Assembly: GCF_025698545.1 (NCBI RefSeq)
Contig: NC_068567.1
Coordinates: forward strand, 7,440,001 to 7,504,000
DNA: 64,000 bases
Direction: 5' to 3'
Source: Gossypium raimondii
Lineage: Eukaryota > Streptophyta > Magnoliopsida > Malvales > Malvaceae
Shown: piece by piece, positions 24,101 to 35,500 of the stretch
Layout of the letters: every line of letters starts with the position of its first letter
Position numbering within the stretch: position 1 is the stretch's first letter
The notes under the pieces: model-generated
Told to the model about the DNA's origin: nothing
The model's input: only the letters and a program-made list of their open reading frames with translations
The model's database searches: none
Made by a program: the position numbers and the translations under genes

Positions 24101-24830
24101 AAGAACTTGAGAAAGTATAAGATCGAGTCGCCTTAACTTTATGCAATTTGGAGAAGATCTTTCCACCTTTCTTCTTCACTATTATGGTGCACTTGCTAAT
24201 CCATCTCCCTCATGAAGCAAAACTTGGTGGATCGATTTTCTATCTGTGGATGTATCCTATAGAGAGGTGCTAATTTATTTGTAAAGTTTTCATTCATTCA
24301 TGAATATACCTTTAGTTACAACTTTTGATAATGTTGCATATCGTGTTTAGGTTCCTATGCAAATTGAAGTCTTATTGTCGTAATAAGCGTTATCCAGAAG
24401 GATCAATTGCTAAAGGTTACTTGGCATGACTTTTTGCTCTAAATATTTAGATGTTGAAACAAGACTGAATAGACCAAGTAGAAATGCTAGGCTCACTAAT
24501 CATAACTTAGCTGAAACTTATCTATTTCGGAGTTATGGAGAACCAATCAGTAAAGTTGAAATTGCACACTTAGATGATAGATCTTGGGTACAAGTACATC
24601 GATATGTTCTTTTTCACCACAATTCAATTGAACCATTACGCAAGTAAGTTTTATAATTTGATAAATATTCATCTTTTTAATTTGTTTATCTTCTAACCAA
24701 GTAATCCACTTTTTAACATAGTGAGTACAAACAAGTCTTGAAATCTCGTTCATGCTCCCGAAGATTACAACATTAAGAGATTCACAAGTTATTCACAGAA
24801 TCTTTTCATGAATGGTTAGGGCAAACAGTA
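21124..24830 (+). pseudogene. CACTA TNP2-type transposase (broken, interrupted by a MITE)
   Basis: Starting from MDKSWM at 21124, the first part is a Transpos_assoc-like N-terminal domain with the zinc-binding FPCKKCGN box. The Transposase_21 (TNP2) core follows: MRWHRDQR, LGLASDGFNPF, IVPYNLPPW, PGSDVDIYMQPL, LLWTINDFPAYANLS and CYACPCC, ending in the hAT-type MITE at 22541. The core resumes at about 23288 (CRWLDGNHRF, then SHFDTILMS) and runs into a DUF4218-like region (23820-24650: PSIFAMSKKEKEVFC, LPVALWCCMSKKVTSCI). Frame breaks or stops occur at about 21699, 22036, 22377 (TAG), 23640 and 24092. In autonomous CACTA elements TNP2 cuts and joins the element ends. Confidence 0.9.
22541..23279. 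mobile_element. hAT-type MITE, 'GGTTAACCGA' family, inserted in TNP2
   Basis: The 739-bp element has terminal inverted repeats TAGGGGTGTGCAT / ATGCACATCCCTA and a perfect 8-bp duplication, caaacatg, at 22533-22540 and 23280-23287. Both ends are packed with 'cggttaaccga' and 'ccgaattaaccga' words that can pair across the element. The centre (22760-23090) is AT-rich. It interrupts the TNP2 coding sequence just after the CxxC-rich CYACPCC box. It belongs to a different family from the GC-rich MITE copies. Confidence 0.95.
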
Positions 24831-24910
24831 TGCAACTAAAGCTTTCATTGACAAATAATAATGTTTTCGTATAACATTTATAATTAATCAATTTACTTTT
24901 GGTTCAATAG

Positions 24911-25480
24911 GTTTGGAGTGGAAATGACGAAGTTAAATGGCTTTCCCAAGGTCCAAATAGAGTAGTAAAAAGATATACTGCCTTCCTCATCAATGGATTC
25001 AGGTTTCATACAAAATCTCACGAAAGATTGAAGAGGACTCAAAATTGTGGAATAGTTATTAATTCTTCAATTACAAGTTATGCTAATGCTAGGGACAGCA
25101 ATCTTGTTGAGGAAAATGTGGAGTATTACAGACTTTTTACTGACATTATTAAGTTGGATTACTATGGCAAACAAAAATTTGTCTTATTTCGATGTGATTG
25201 GGTTGATGTTAATACTGCTCGCGGAATTAAAAAATATCAATTTGGTTTTACAATGGTGAACTTTTCTCGATTAATTCACACTGGAAAACAATTGATAGAC
25301 GAGTCGTATGAATTTTCTTCTCAAGTCAAACAAGTTTTTTACTCAAAAGATCCAACTGATGAAGGTTGGTACGTTGTACTCCGTAACACCCCTAGAGACT
25401 TGTTTGACATGGGCAATGGAAGTAGATATGACATTGACGAAAGATCGGAAACTTTGCCTTTTCCAAAAAAAAAAACTTAA
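24911..25480 (+). pseudogene. DUF4216-like C-terminal exon of the CACTA transposase
   Basis: After an acceptor-like 'ttcaatag' at 24910, an almost uninterrupted frame reads VWSGNDEVKWLSQGPN, FRFHTKSHERLK, YYGKQKFVLFRCDWVD and YVVLRNTPRDLFDMG, ending in a lysine-rich tail and TAA at 25478-25480. DUF4216 regularly follows the TNP2 and DUF4218 regions in plant CACTA transposases. This segment is open throughout, unlike its upstream parts. Whether it was the last exon of TNP2 or a separate product cannot be told here. Confidence 0.82.
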
Positions 25481-25704
25481 ATGAAACTATCCAGAGCACT
25501 AGTACACAATTTTAATGGGTTCGCTAGGATGTGGATGAAGATATTTACGAATCATGATGTAGTAAGAATTTACGATTTTTTAATTATATGTAATATTATA
25601 ATTTAAATCTTGATCTTGTTAAATATTTCAACTATTTTATATGTACTATTATTGTTGTAATTAGTTACTAATATTTCAACTATTTTATGTGTATTGCAGA
25701 TAAA

Positions 25705-27452
25705 ATGCCTAGAAGAAGATTGCGAGATCTTAGTATTATTCAAAATCCTCCAAAATCAGAAGAAACAAATAGTGAACAATAGACTGCTATTGGATCTTCG
25801 AATGTTTCGAATACAACTGACGAACCTGCAGAAATTCAAAGTAATGTTAACTTTAATTTACATGCATGTTGACTTTTATTATTGATATTTGTTTCAAATT
25901 CTTATATTATAATATACCTTTTTTTCAGCTGAAAGTGGTAGGGGCGCAAAACTCGAGGACATATGCTATTAAAAGATTTATATGAGTTAAATTCTGTCGA
26001 GCGTGTCAAAGTAGCTAGAAACAGTCTTGGGCAGCCAATTGGATCAGAAGCTCAACTTTTAGCAAGATACTTGGGCATTATAGCATAAAATGTCAATCTG
26101 TTGCCTATCAACTACGAGTCATGACATCATATGTCTGATAGTAACAAAAATCAAGCTCTTGATAATATTAAGGTAATAATGTGAATGTAATTTATAATAC
26201 TTTGGTTTAAGTTTCATTTATATTTACTTTCTAAACTTGTGTTGTTTGCAGGAGAGATTTGCTTTAGAGGTCTCGAATAATTATGTGAAGAAGGCATCAG
26301 GAAAAAAATAGAGAGACCATAAAAGTTCTTTAAAGAAGGAATATTTTAAGAAAAATATAAGTCTCGAAGAGAAATTGTGAAATGTCCTGCCGAGAATGCT
26401 GAGGTACCAATGGGAAGATGCAATTAGATTTTGGAATTCAAAGAAAGGAGAGGTATTACGTACTTCCAAACTCTTATAATTATTTCGGTTTATAGTATTT
26501 ACTATATACGTAATAATAATTTCATAATATAGGATCGTGAGCGAGTTAGAACTACAAGTAGGCAAAAACAAAAATTCACGCACACAGTTGGGTCAAAAAG
26601 TTTTGCTTGTGTAGCTGATGATGAGGTATTTTGAATTTATTAATTGTGTCAAATATTAATTACTTTATACTAAATAATATTTTTCCTACTATATTGTAGG
26701 AACTGTCGTCTAGTCAAAAAGTTGGACGCCTTCAGCTTTTTGATATTTCAGCTTTTTGACATTACACATAGAAAGAAAGATGGATCTCCTATGACTACTG
26801 AAGCTGCAGAAATTATGGTATATTCACTTAATAAAATTTGAATTATTTTAAATATTTATCATGTTTAATTATAATGGTTTAATTCATCGTTTGTAATGCA
26901 AATAATGTTAAGTTATGTTGCATTTATTTTGATTATATATTTCGTTTCTAACTATTTGATTGATTTATTAGGAGAAACTAAAAGATAAAAGGGCGGAGTA
27001 TGAAGCAATCGCATCGAGTGATAGTTCTGTTAATCTTGACGACATTGATAACCGAATTATTACTGAAGTTTTGGGTCCTGAAAGGTATGGTCGGGTTCGA
27101 TTTCAAGGATCTTTTGTACATGCCTTCGGGGAATTAGGCTCAAGCTGACGGGTTCGATTTCAAGGATCTTTTGTACATGCCTTCGGGGAATCAGGCTCAA
27201 GCTGAAGTTCAGAGGTTAAGAGACCAGATGGCTCAGATGCAAGCGAGCACAGTTGAGCAAATTGCTCAACTTAAAGCGAAGACAACATCGAGAGAAGTAG
27301 AGGCTCAAAGAAAATATGAAGAACTCCAGCTACAACTTAAAACGGAGGCAACAACGAGGGAAGTAGAGGCAAGTAGAAAATATGACGAACTCCAGCTACA
27401 GCTTCAGAATATGATGAAAATGTTTCAGCAGTCGAAGAATCCGCCATCTTAG
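25705..27452 (+). pseudogene. CACTA TnpA-like protein (Transposase_24 / Ptta-En-Spm family), broken
   Basis: Exon 1 starts at ATG 25705 (MPRRRLRDLSIIQNPPKSEE) and has a TAG at 25780-25782. Exon 2 starts near 25929 (LLKDLYELNSVERVKVARN, then GSEAQLLARYLGII) with a frameshift and two stops. Exon 3 is near 26252 (ERFALEVSNNYVKKASGKK), exon 4 near 26533 (KQKFTHTVGSKSFA), exon 5 near 26701, and exon 6 from 26973 (KLKDKRAEYEAI, then EVLGPERYGRVRF). The C-terminus (27171-27452) is an open coiled coil with repeated 'KYEELQLQL'-type heptads. In En/Spm the TnpA product binds subterminal repeats and brings the ends together. Multiple stops make it inactive. Confidence 0.85.
27092..27205. repeat. 57-bp tandem duplication in the TnpA-like gene
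   Basis: Two copies (27092-27148 and 27149-27205) contain 'cgggttcgatttcaagg' and 'tgccttcggggaat' and differ at two positions. The period is 19 codons, so the duplication itself keeps the frame, but the first copy carries stops. Confidence 0.92.
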
Positions 27453-27664
27453 ATGTTTGTTTTTTTTTATTATGAGAATATTTTAACAATATAACTTTTG
27501 AATATAATAAATTTTGTTATTTCATTTATTAATTTAGACCATATACATATTTCCTTCGTTGGATTTGAAGTATCATTTAGATTTGCAGTTTTTGGTTGGA
27601 TTTGATGTTACAGGAAATTATGTTGACAATTCGGGTTCTATATGAATGAAAATGGGTTGTTAGA

Positions 27665-28028
27665 AATCTACTAAAGTTAGTGTCGTTTTTCCACAAACGC
27701 CGTCAAAAAACATGACTTTTAGAGGCGTTTTGGGGAAAAGCGCCGCTAAAGGTCATGTTCTTTACTGGCGTTTGTGGGGAAAGCGTCGCTAAAGGTCATG
27801 TTCTTTAGCGGTGTTTGTGGGAAAATTGCCTCTAAAGGTCATGTTCCATAGCGGCATTTGTGTGGAAAGCGCCGCTAAGGGTCATGTTCTTTAGTTGCAT
27901 TTTTGTGAGAAGCATCGCTAAAGGTCATGTTCTATAGCAAAATTTTTGTGAAAAACGTTGCTAAATGTCATGCTCTATAGCAACATTTTTTCACATAAAC
28001 GCCGCTAAAAACCTGTTTTGCTGTAGTG
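27665..28028. repeat. CACTA right subterminal array and terminus
   Basis: Seven head-to-tail units of about 43 bases follow the pattern agcggcgtttgtgg, gaaagcgccgctaaagg, tcatgttctt. Each has an AGCGGCG/CGCCGCT inverted pair. They end in 'aacgccgctaaaaacctg' and the terminal 'ttttgctgtagtg'. The best-preserved units are the outermost and those near 27725 and 27850. These are the expected TnpA binding sites of the element. Confidence 0.9.
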
Positions 28029-30370
28029 TATAGTTACTCGCATCGACAATGTAGCACACAATAGTCATTGACAGCTTGAGTAGTAAACTCACCAACATAA
28101 CAAGCATTGTCTTGATTGCATAATCTGAAAGATTTTGGTCATAAACAAATCACTAAACAGGTAATCTCGCAAACTACAGGTTATGAGTTGATAACTCACA
28201 TGTGATTAACTTGTAAATGCATCTACCAAAATTATGTCAAAGTATCCACTTGTTGAATAATTGGGTCTATATTTCTTTTAAAAATGCAAGAGATTCAATA
28301 TCAACTTTTGTTATTACGATTTAATAAATCTTATTTGAGAACATGTAATACTTGATAAATGAATAATCTTCAAGCTTTTTAATAAATATCCATGTAAATT
28401 ATTATCTTATTGCATCATTATTGATTGAGATAGTCTAATTGGTCATGCCAACTAATTGGTATATTTGGACTAGTAAACTTCGATTTACTATGCATGTGAT
28501 TCAACAATACTAATGTAAACATCTAGTTTACCATTCCAAGTGATTTAACCATACAAATAGATATACTAACATTGTATCAAGAAAACACCAAATTAATTAG
28601 TTTAGAGGTAGTTATAGATATCATCTTTGAAGCATCCAAATATGAAATATTAAACTTAATACAATAAAATCATAGCCTAGACTACATGCATTTGTTGCAA
28701 ATAAAATCTATCAATTTTAAAATGTGCACAAACAAATACTTCATTTGTATAAACATATGTGCAAATTAAGAAGATCATATAAGCATACCATAAATGCGCA
28801 ACAATTAAAAGTTGGAACATAATATGAAACTATTCATTTAAATTTCAATATCAATCATATTATCCGTCTCCACAATATCTTCATTTTTCCACTTCTGGTG
28901 GTGAAAATAATTATTATGACCATCCCTTTTGTTGGGAAATGTGCATATATTGTAGTAAACATGTATATATTTTCTATTTATTTGAACGATGAATAAATAA
29001 ATAAGTTAATTTCACATTTCACTATTATGTCTTTTGTATTTTTGTCTTTCATATTTTGCATGCATTGCGAAATTGTGACTAGCAAATATTAGCTCATTCA
29101 ATGTCTAAGTTTAAACTGATGATAAGTGGCATTGTAAGAACGTTTACATTACGAAAAAGACAACTTACTTCAGTAGATAATAAATGAGTCTGCAATCTTT
29201 TAAAAGAATCAAAGTAAACATTTAATTCAAATCTTTAGAAGGATTCTTATGTCGTCTACAATTCCAATTGAGGAGGTGGCTAGTCTTGTCTATCGGAGCA
29301 GTTGACTCAACGGGTAGAGATATAGATGTGTTCATTGGTAAAATGATACATTGGACTGGACCCAAGATGAATTAATTTTGAATTCGTTTGTGAATTAATT
29401 CATTTGTTACGTTCATGGTTTGATTTACTTAAATCATGAGTTAGTCACTGACCATGCATATCTGACTCATGTGCTTTGATATAAGTAGAGGTTTATGCTT
29501 TAAAGATGATCGAGTTGATAGCCGGTATATTAGGTACATGACTTGTGCATGGCATGGCTTTACTAGCAAAAGTGAAATTCATAACTCAATTAAAGAGTTA
29601 ACGATATCATTTCATTTGCATTGTGCAGATTGATCAATATGGAACATGGTCACGGGTTATTTATTCTCGAACGAGTAATTTATCACAGTAATTTGTTGAC
29701 AGTGGTCATATTAATCATTAAAAAGACAAAATGGTGGCAATGAGATAAAATATGGCTGTATTGAGTGAACCAATTTAACTCAAATGAATCAAGGACATCA
29801 TATGAATTTATTCTTTTTTTGGTCACTTAACTATGAAAAGTTATAAAATTGTCACTCAAAATTAACAAGAAAAAAGAAGTTGAATAGTTAAGGATTTTTC
29901 TTATAATCGGGAGAGTGGCTCTTTTTTTATTATATTTTAATTTTTATATTTTAAATGTGAAAGTATATCTATTTTTTAAATGATAAACTTTATTTTTCAA
30001 TATAAAATTTTTTTATTGGTCAGTACATTCCAATTAAATATTTAGCATAGCAGTAAATAGTTAAAATTTTTATACTTTTTTTTAATATTATTCATGCATA
30101 GATCGGTGCACCATGTTCCACCATTGCAATCGGAATTGACCAAAACGAGTCGATACGACCATTACATACCGAAATTTTCACTAGTGCAGAAAATGGTGTT
30201 GCTTGTTCAAATTTAGCACAGGAATAGTGCGAATTGACCAATACAATTGAAACTGGTGCAAAACTGATCATCATGACATAAACTATTCTTTCGTTACTTA
30301 TTTTACACCAAAATGTTATACCCATTAAAAAATTCTAACTAATAATAGATTGTCACAACAAATAAACTTT
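28029..30370. other. Intergenic DNA right of the CACTA element
   Basis: AT-rich, no coding signal. A 'ggtcacttaactatgaaaag' word near 29820 resembles MITE ends seen in plants, but no partner end was found. Otherwise nothing recognisable. Confidence 0.6.
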
Positions 30371-30516
30371 AAAAGATATATTTTTTAGAACCCCATGTGA
30401 TGACTTGATGGTCAAGGGTGTTTATCACCCCAGGTGTGGCTTGGGTTCTAGTCGTGTTTGTTGGCCGGATTTTGCCCTGTTACTGTAATTCACCAAAAAA
30501 AAAGATATATTTTTTA
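30371..30516 (+). mobile_element. SINE-like insertion with A tail and target-site duplication
   Basis: The body of about 115 bases (30388-30502) starts 'gaaccccatgtgatgac' and contains a tRNA-like A-box candidate (tgatggtcaaggg, near 30407) and a B-box candidate (gggttctagtc, near 30443) about 30 bases apart, then ends 'ttcacc' plus an A run. The flanks share aaaagatatatttttta (30371-30387 and 30500-30516). The duplication is up to 17 bases and shares its first As with the tail. Internal Pol III promoter boxes, A tail and a long duplication together define a SINE. I cannot name the family. Confidence 0.8.
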
Positions 30517-32215
30517 ATTCTTTTATTTTTATTTTTCTTCTATATTATTTCTCTCTAATTTTTTTATTCTTCCTTTGTGATGTCTGGTAATGCCAACAAT
30601 ACTTGAAATTCACCTTTGGCAATTAATTTTGTTTTAAAACTTTACTGCTTATTTGCTCAACTTGACAAGATTGAAAAAGCTATTTTGATAGATCAAAATT
30701 AGTGCTTTCAGAACCAAACCTGTTGGACCAAGAATCGACTGGGATATAGGTCTGGAGATAGGAGTTAAAACGATTGACTCGCAAACCAATACAGTTGAAT
30801 TGATTTTCTCCATTTATAATTATTTTTTATTTTTTATTTTTATGACCTTTTAATAATTTATTTAATTGAATTGGAAAAACCTTAATCAAAACCATAAAAC
30901 CAAAAATATTCACACTTGTAAAGAAAGAAAAATATAATAGAAATGGAAAATATATAAAAATAAAAAAATAATTTTTGTCTTTTTCTTGCCACATGTTGAT
31001 TTTAATTGATTATTTTTTTAATAGGTTTGACAATTTAACTAACTGTTAAATTAATAAAAGTATTAGCTTGGAAAAAGTAGTTTAGATGTAAATTATGATA
31101 AAAATGTTCTAAAAATGTTCAGATATTAAAATGAAAAAGGAAACTTAACGAAAATATCAATTTAAAGAAAAGTAATTTAAATATCATTTATGGGAGAAAA
31201 ATTAAGTATTAGAATAAGAAGGGTATAATTTAACCATCATTAATGGCTTTGTTTATTAATATTTTTTCATAAAAACGTGACTGGGGTTGCATGTGGAAAA
31301 CTAAGGCCACAATTCTATAGTTTTCATGGTGAAAATAAAAGATGAAAAATATTCCTTTATAATTGGTTGAAAACACCATTGCAAGATTTAATATTCTGAT
31401 CCTAAACAAGCAAAAAGAAAAGAAAATATTTTAATTTTATATTATCATTCAAGTTTTAATGATATAATCATACAAGTTTTAATTTTATATTATCATGCAA
31501 GTTTTAATGATATAATCATACCAATTAGTTTTTTTAATTACAATAATAGAATAAAACTCGAATAGCAAATGCGACTAATACGACTTATATCTAAATAACA
31601 CCAAGCAAGAAATACTCTTGATCATTAGGCCATTACATTGTGTTCTTATACCAGTTAGTTTTAATAACGCGTTTGAGAAACAAAACTATTGTTATTATTA
31701 TATAAATTAATTTTGATAATGTGTTTGAGAAATAAAGCTATTATCTACATACCTATATATAAACTGACACATGGTTCTTTATCCATGGTTTTTTATTTTA
31801 TAAAAATAATTAAAATTTCACTTTTGCTTCTTAAAAGATTTTTGGACTTTCCTTTCACGATTCTATCTTTCATTTTTCATTTTATAAAAATAGTTAAATT
31901 TCACGGTTAATTCTCAAATATATTTAAATTTGAAATTTTATTTTATATATTTTAATTATTAATATGATCCAGTTCTTATATTTTAATTTCAAATTATCTC
32001 ACTCATGGATTTCAAAAGAAGAATTTTAATAGGAGTAACAATTGAACCTAAACTTTAAAATTCAAAAATTAAATGGTCTAAATTTCTGAAAATTAAAGTA
32101 GGATTAGATTATAATTTAGCCTTCAAATTTGTATTCTATAATTTAACACAAACAAATAATTAACCAGCACGAAATATAAAAACTAACAACCACTTGCTAT
32201 AATGACATTTCGCTA
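30517..32215. other. AT-rich intergenic DNA with two short duplications
   Basis: A segment of about 47 bases ('ttttaattttatattatcat' plus 'gttttaatgatataatcata') is present twice at about 31430-31522. A diverged segment containing 'gtgtttgagaaa' with 'ctattnttat' occurs twice at about 31650-31750. No gene is supported. Confidence 0.6.
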
Positions 32216-32581
32216 TAACAATCAAATATCTTTTTTTTTTGAAATAAATCACAGATTGGGCTTTATTAAACTATTAATTACACAAATAGTCCTAGAAAAA
32301 TAAATAGAGCAAGCCCAGTAACAAACTAGGCCCAACGAAAGGAAAAACAAAACAAACTAAAAGGAAACCTAATCACCTAGAAAATGAAAAAGGAAACAAT
32401 ATCTGCAGCACATTAATTCAGCCGTTCCATCTGCCCAATCAGTCTCAAAAGTAAATACACGTTTTGTCACTTCAACTTCTTTACTTCTTCAAGACATTTT
32501 GAATCACCAGAGAGCTTTGTATAGTCACTTTGATATCTGCCCTTCTCCGATTCCTTTCCTCCATCTCTCCCTTTTCCTGCT

Positions 32582-35500
32582 TCAATCTGGTTCTCTCACC
32601 CTTTCGTTTTCTGCTTGAAATTCTGCAACTCCAGGGACTCGTCCGACCAGGTAATCTCCTCCGTTACTCTTAATCGCTTTAGTTGCTAAAATATGCGCGA
32701 GGCTATTTTTTGATCTTGGGATATGCTCGAACTTACATTCCTTAAAATATAACAAAAGCTGATGGATGTCATGAATAAGCGCACTAACCAGTGATTTATC
32801 TGGGCTTTTTGTTTTGTATTTCTTTATTATTGATAAAGAGTCTCCTTCAATAATAACTCTTTCCCACTGCATGTGAACTCCGATCTGGAGAGCTTTCCGA
32901 CACGCAATTGCTTCTGCTCCAAAGGCTGAGGAAACCCTTTAATGAACCTCCGAACAAGATAAGAGAACTGAACCCTCTTTATCTCTGGCCACAACTCCGA
33001 TATCCGCTTTATTTTGTCCTCTTTCACATGCTGCATCAAAATTGATTTTGACAGAACTGTCCATTGGTTTTTTCCATTTTTTAACAGTTATGGAAGTTTG
33101 TCGACTATTTTTACCAACTGAATCTAACTCTAAAATGTAGCTATTAACAAATCTCCCTATTTCTATTCCAGATTTACTCCCTTTGTTATGCAGTCTGTTA
33201 TTCCTATCTCCCCAAATGGCCCATACTGCAACACAGAAGATCCGACGCTGGGATGCCGAGCTTTGTGTAAAAACCCAGAATAACCACTGTAGAAACCCCA
33301 TCTGGTTTTCCTGCACATATTTATGAAATGATAACTCTCTCCACACTGATATTGTAACAGGGCATTCTCGAAAAAGATGTTCCATATATTCAGATCCAGA
33401 GCCACAATGAGGACACATTGATGTATTCGTTAGTCATCTAAGTAGCATATTAACGTGAGTAGCTAGGAAATTCCAAGAGATCTTCCAAACTGTAATTTTT
33501 ATTTTTGAAGGTAGATCAAGTAGCCATAATTTCCTGTAGAAGTCCTTATAGTCAGCTTGTAAAGCATAAGCTCTAGGATCATTTGCAGTACTTTGTAATA
33601 GTTTATAGGCGCTACGTACTATGAACTTACCCGACGCTTCAGCACTCCATACTTGGAAATATTCATGTGGTCTTTCAGCCAGCGAGATACTGAGAATCAT
33701 CTCGGCTACATCCTCCGGAAAGGTATACTCTATCAATTCCTGTTTCCATGTTCTACTTCTTGAATCAATTAATTCCGCAACATTACTATCATTCAAATTC
33801 GTATTTAAAACTGGTAATCTATCACGCGGTAAAACTGGAATCCAATAATCATGACTGATCGAAATATTTGTACCTTTACCCACCCTCCAACATAATCCCT
33901 CAGCTAAGACACCCTTAGTAGCCTAAATACTTTTCCAAGTATACGAAACGTTATTCCCCAATTGTGAATTTAAAAAATTAACTTTTGGAAAATACTTTGC
34001 TTTTAATACTTGTGCTACTAAAGAATTTGGATTGTTCAAAATACGCCACCCCTGTTTAGTTAGAAGGGAGATATTAAATTGGGCCATATTTTTGAAACCC
34101 AATCCACCCTCATCTTTAGGACGGCATAAATACTTCTACTGACACCAATGAATACCTCTTCTTCTATGCGCTTTCTGCCACCAAAATTTAGCAAATATGT
34201 TTTCAAATTCCCCACAAAGAGTCTTTGGTAGTAAGAAACACGACATAGCATAGGTTGGAATGACCTGTAACACTAATTTAATAAAGAATTCTTTACCTCC
34301 TTGGGATAACAATCTAGTACTCCACCCATCAATCCTAGTAAAAATCTTCTCTTTTAAATGCTGAAAGGATTCCTTTTTTCTTCGACCAACCATATTCGGA
34401 AGCCCCAAGTAACGTTCTTAGTTTGTTGAGATCCTAACCCCCAACTTTACCGATGCTTCTTCCTTCTTCATCAGATGTATTCGTACTAAAAAATATTGTA
34501 GACTTATTGAAATTAACACGTTGCCCAGAACACTCTCCATATTCCTTCAAAATATCTTTTAGTACCCTGGAACCCCTTATCTGATGCTTCCCCAAACAAA
34601 ATACAGTCATTTGCAAAAAGCAAGTGTGAAATTTCTGGACCTCTTCTGCTGGCTTTTGCACCTTTTAGCATTCCCACCGCTGAAGCCATTCTCATCAAAA
34701 CTGATAATCCCTCACTACAAATCAGAAATAAAAAATGGCTCAAAGGGTTCCCTTGACGCAAGCCTCTAGATGGTGAAAAGATTCTTCCACTTCTTCTATT
34801 AATATTAACTGCATAGGATGTCGTGGAAACACAATTCATAATCAGCCTAACCCACTCTGATGTGAAACCCATTCGTAACATTACTTCCTTCAAATATCCC
34901 CACTCAACCCTATCATAAGCTTTGCTCATGTCAATCTTTACTGCCATATATCCTTTTTTCCCTGTACGCTTCTGCCGAAAAGTATGCAAGATCTCATAAG
35001 CTAGTAGCACATTGTCTGTTATTAGCCTTCCCGGAACGAACGCACTTTGAGTTGCATCAATACATCTTCCAATAACAACATGAAGTCGGTTTGCAATTGT
35101 TTTTGCGACCATTTTATAGATTACCAAACATAAACTAATGGGTCTAAAGTTAACAATGCTTGTGGGATTTGGGATTTTTGGAATCAGCACAATATTTGTA
35201 TGATTGAAATTACCAAAACTGGCGCCGTTATTTAAGATATCCAAACAGAAATTTGTTGTTTCCTTACCTATAATATGCCAGAATTTCTGAAAGAAAATAA
35301 CTGGGAAACCGTCATGTCCTGGAGCTTTTGTAGGTCCCATTCCCTTTAGTGCCGCATATAGTTCATCTGCTGTAAATATTGACATTAGCTCTCTATTAAT
35401 ATTTGACGAAATATTTTTCTTTATTCCCGATAAAAGATGTGAACAATCCCCAACACCTTTTGTCGTAAAGAGCTCTTGAAAATAGGAGGAAGCTACTTCA

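Larger units (their letters stand above)
14669..28028 (+). mobile_element. Complete-ended CACTA (En/Spm-type) DNA transposon with internal decay and nested insertions
   Basis: The left end CACCACAGGAATTTAAGG then TTTTAGCGGCG mirrors the right end, whose reverse complement begins CACTACAGCAAAACAGG then TTTTTAGCGGCG. Flanking bases are tat on both sides (14666-14668 and 28029-28031), the 3-bp duplication expected for CACTA elements. Subterminal repeats occur at both ends. Inside are a TNP2-type transposase, a DUF4216-like segment and a TnpA-like (Transposase_24/Ptta) gene, all on the plus strand and all broken. Two hAT-type MITEs and a COQ10-like exon are nested inside. The left terminal CACTA is mutated to CACCA. 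It is unlikely to be autonomous. Confidence 0.92.

Noticed and set aside
29815..29900. 'ggtcacttaactatgaaaag' as a MITE end
   Set aside because: No inverted partner or duplication was found within a reasonable distance.
30092..30325. 77-codon minus-strand frame
   Set aside because: No recognisable domain and no supporting signals; lies in intergenic AT-rich DNA.
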